From an uncultured Clostridia bacterium (GTDB lineage: Bacteria; Bacillota; Clostridia; TANB77; CAG-508), in NCBI GenBank assembly GCA_947632745.1, contig CANRQH010000017.1, positions 1 through 17,299 on the forward strand: a DNA stretch of 17,299 nt, in the 5' to 3' direction. Under the pieces are notes generated by a model that was not told where the DNA came from, searched no databases, and was given only the letters and a program-made list of their open reading frames with translations. Numbering within the stretch: position 1 is the first letter of the stretch; each line of letters opens with the position of its first letter. Positions 15,414 to 17,299 of the stretch are shown here, in pieces. The translations under genes and the position numbers were made by a program.

Positions 15414-16829
15414 ATGGAAATATTAAATGATAGTCTTTTAGAGCTTATAAAAAGAAAAGAAAAAACTACTACTGAATTTAAAAAGGCCAAAAATAAATTA
15501 CCAGATAATTTATTTGAGACCATATGTGCAATGCTTAATCGTAATGGTGGACATATATTTTTAGGCATAGATGATGATGGAACAATTTTGGGAATCGATA
15601 AAGATTACATACAACAAATGGAAAAAGATTTTGCTAACTTATGTAATAATCCTAACAAAATTGAACCTACTATATATTTAAATATTTATGAATATGTAGT
15701 AGATGGTAAAATAATATTATATATACCAGTTCACGAGAGTTCAATGGTGCATAAAACTAATAATATTGTTTATGATAGGAATATAGATGGAGATTATAAA
15801 GTAACAATTCAAGAAAGAATTGCAAATATTTATATAAGAAAACAAGATTTTTATACAGAAAATAAAGTATTCCCTTATGCAGAAATGTCTGATTTAAGAC
15901 CAGATTTAATAAAAAAAGCTAGACAAATGGCAATAAACAATAGTAGAAAACCACATATTTGGGCAGATATGTCAGACGAAGAAATGCTAAGAAGTATGGA
16001 TTTTTATGCAAAAGACTTAAGTACGGGAAAAGAAGGATTAATATTAGCAGCAATATTAATATTTGGAAAAGATAGGGCTATAATGTCTGCTTTGCCACAT
16101 CATAAAACAGATGCAATATATAGAGTAAAAGATTTGGATAGATATGACGATAGAGATGATATTAGGACCAACTTGCTTGATAGTTATGATAGATTAATTG
16201 ATTTTGTTGATAAACATTTAGATGACAAATTCTATATTGAAGGAACACAAAGGATAGATGTTAGAAATAAAATTGCTCGTGAATTATGTAGTAATATTCT
16301 TATGCACAGAGAATTTTCTAATCCATATCCAGCAAAATTAATAATTGAAAAAGACAAAATGTGGACAGAAAATGCGAATAAAGCAAAAAGAATTGGAGAT
16401 ATAAATATACAATCATTTTCTCCATATCCTAAAAATCCTAAAATAGCTAAATTTTTTAAAGAGATAGGTTTAGCTGATGAGTTAGGCTCTGGAGTAAGAA
16501 ACATGGTAAAATATACTAAAATATATTCAGGTGGAGTTCCTGTATTTAAAGAAAACGATATCTTTACAACAATTATACCTTTAAATGCCACTGTAAATGC
16601 ACCTGTAAACGCACCTGTAAATGCACCTGTAAAACTAAATAATACTCAAAAGTTGATTATTAAATTAATGAGAGAAAATAATCAAATTACGCAAATAGAA
16701 TTATCAAAAGAACTAAAAGTAAATGAATCAACAATAAAAAGGAATATTAGTAAGTTAAGAAATAAAGGAATGTTAAGAAGAATTGGGTCAGATAAAAATG
16801 GATATTGGGAAGTATCTAGTGATAAATAA
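15414..16829 (+). CDS. AlbA_2/Schlafen-like ATP-binding protein with winged helix
   Basis: A 471-residue protein of the COG2865 type, annotated elsewhere as putative DNA-binding or ATP-binding transcriptional regulator. The N-terminal AlbA_2 (Schlafen-like) domain (about 15-130) has TTEFKKAKNKLPDNLFETIC, then NRNGGHIFLGIDDDGTILGI. A middle domain precedes a GHKL-type ATPase segment (about 275-385) with NILMHREFSNPYPAKLIIE and the family's ELGSGVRNM. Residues 394-405 are a VNAP triplet, a linker type common in this family, followed by a winged helix (about 408-468; ITQIELSKELKVNESTIKRN). Its molecular role is not established; such genes cluster with mobile and defence functions. ATG at 15414 has AAGGAAGGA (15396-15404) nine bases upstream. 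A strong terminator follows. Confidence 0.87.
   Translation: MEILNDSLLELIKRKEKTTTEFKKAKNKLPDNLFETICAMLNRNGGHIFLGIDDDGTILGIDKDYIQQMEKDFANLCNNPNKIEPTIYLNIYEYVVDGKIILYIPVHESSMVHKTNNIVYDRNIDGDYKVTIQERIANIYIRKQDFYTENKVFPYAEMSDLRPDLIKKARQMAINNSRKPHIWADMSDEEMLRSMDFYAKDLSTGKEGLILAAILIFGKDRAIMSALPHHKTDAIYRVKDLDRYDDRDDIRTNLLDSYDRLIDFVDKHLDDKFYIEGTQRIDVRNKIARELCSNILMHREFSNPYPAKLIIEKDKMWTENANKAKRIGDINIQSFSPYPKNPKIAKFFKEIGLADELGSGVRNMVKYTKIYSGGVPVFKENDIFTTIIPLNATVNAPVNAPVNAPVKLNNTQKLIIKLMRENNQITQIELSKELKVNESTIKRNISKLRNKGMLRRIGSDKNGYWEVSSDK
16593..16628 (+). repeat. 12-base tandem repeat, three units
   Basis: GTAAATGCACCT, GTAAACGCACCT, GTAAATGCACCT encode VNAP three times in the linker before the winged helix. 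The unit length keeps frame, so copy number can change without breaking the gene. Confidence 0.9.
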
Positions 16830-16834
16830 AATAG

Positions 16835-16867
16835 AAAAAAGAGCATATTTTAAATATGTTCTTTTTT
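16835..16867 (+). terminator. Rho-independent terminator after the AlbA_2 gene
   Basis: AAAAAAGAGCATATTT pairs with AAATATGTTCTTTTTT around one or a few bases and ends in a T-run (16861-16868). Confidence 0.85.
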
Positions 16868-16931
16868 TGTTCTTAAAATTAATGAAAACTTTTATAAGGA
16901 TTGTGAAAAAACTCAACAAAATTTACATAAA

Positions 16932-16960
16932 TTGATTTAAAGCTAAAAATATGATAAAAT
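16932..16960 (+). promoter_or_regulatory. Probable promoter of the TOTE primase gene
   Basis: TTGATT (16932-16937), a 17-base spacer and TAAAAT (16955-16960), about 32 bases before the TTG start at 16992. Confidence 0.55.
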
Positions 16961-16991
16961 AATGTTGTAAAAAAAAAAGGGTGAATTATAT

Positions 16992-17299
16992 TTGTTAGAA
17001 AATTTAGATAAAAAAGAATTAATACAAATAATAGAAAAATTAGAAAAAGAAAATAACGAATTAAAAGAAAAAATATATGGAAGAATAGAAGAAAAAGAAA
17101 TTGAAATAGAACCAAAAGATTTTTCTAATGAAGAAAAAGTAAGAATTTTTATGGAAGTATTTAAAGGTCGAACTGATTTATATGCCAAAAGATGGACAAG
17201 TAATAAAACTGGAAAATCGGGTTATTCACCAGTTTGTAAGAATGAATTTAGTACATATAAATGTGATAAGCCAAGAGTAAAATGTAATGAATGTCCTTA
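16992..17299 (+). CDS. TOTE conflict-system primase-like protein, 5' part only
   Basis: The reading frame runs open to the window edge (102 codons). Residues about 1-32 form a charged coiled coil (LEKENNELKEKI). From about residue 50 it reads KVRIFMEVFKGRTDLYAKRW, then TGKSGYSPVCKNEF, KCDKPRVKCNECP: the conserved start of the archaeo-eukaryotic primase domain found in TOTE conflict systems, with three cysteines that may bind zinc. In known members a helicase region follows, often in the same protein; that part is outside the window. The start is TTG at 16992, with AAGGGTGA (16977-16984) seven bases upstream; no ATG fits. TOTE systems are predicted to act against invasive DNA. It sits beside the AlbA_2 gene in what looks like an accessory island. 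Confidence 0.85.
   Translation, partial: MLENLDKKELIQIIEKLEKENNELKEKIYGRIEEKEIEIEPKDFSNEEKVRIFMEVFKGRTDLYAKRWTSNKTGKSGYSPVCKNEFSTYKCDKPRVKCNECP

Noticed and set aside
16879..17188. Minus-strand hydrophobic open frames over the TOTE gene start.
   Set aside because: They are phenylalanine/leucine-rich antisense readings of A-rich coding and leader DNA, without a plausible start region.
1..17299. CRISPR array, tRNA, rRNA or complete insertion sequence.
   Set aside because: No regularly spaced repeats, no cloverleaf-like or rRNA-like conserved segments, and no transposase reading frame were seen.

Overview
The window is very AT-rich and carries typical low-GC Gram-positive (Firmicutes) genes: purine-rich ribosome-binding sites, ATG/GTG/TTG starts, a dnaG-rpoD pair, a YyaC-type sporulation gene and a pyruvate formate-lyase system. 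This points to an anaerobic, fermentative member of the Clostridia or a related lineage, with spore-forming ancestry. I cannot name the species.

Layout. Positions 1-353 hold tandem hairpins (terminator-like), an unexplained 22-bp perfect inverted repeat and a good promoter. Then on + come an exonuclease III-type AP endonuclease (354-1142), an AI-2E family membrane protein (1211-2332), a membrane-anchored glucosaminidase with an SH3-like domain (2433-3632), an unrecognised membrane-anchored protein (3733-4542), a YyaC-like sporulation protein (4620-5090), DNA primase dnaG (5236-7027), the primary sigma factor (7056-8234), an MscS-type channel (8408-9470) and a two-component pair (9608-11871). 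A bidirectional terminator separates these from the minus-strand pflB-pflA pair (15024-11900), whose intergenic gap is almost entirely one long imperfect palindrome. From about 15180 to the end the content is accessory: a remnant resembling RhuM-type proteins, an AlbA_2/ATPase/winged-helix protein, and the 5' end of a TOTE conflict-system primase gene cut off by the window edge.

Most important observation. Three conserved genes (dnaG, the mscS-type gene and pflB, the last one twice) are each broken by one extra base, and all four sites are the same: an in-frame CGG codon at which skipping the C restores the conserved protein by reading GGN as glycine. I found no other in-frame CGG in roughly 5,100 codons. 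CGG trinucleotides in the other two phases (at least 13) have no frameshift with them. dnaG is normally essential and pflB would need two shifts to include its glycyl-radical segment, so ordinary pseudogenisation is unlikely. The pattern suggests that in this organism an A-site CGG is not read as arginine but is bypassed by +1 frameshifting, or that CGGN is read as a four-base glycine codon. A systematic sequence error is the main alternative and can be tested with raw reads, tRNA content, genome-wide CGG usage and proteomics.
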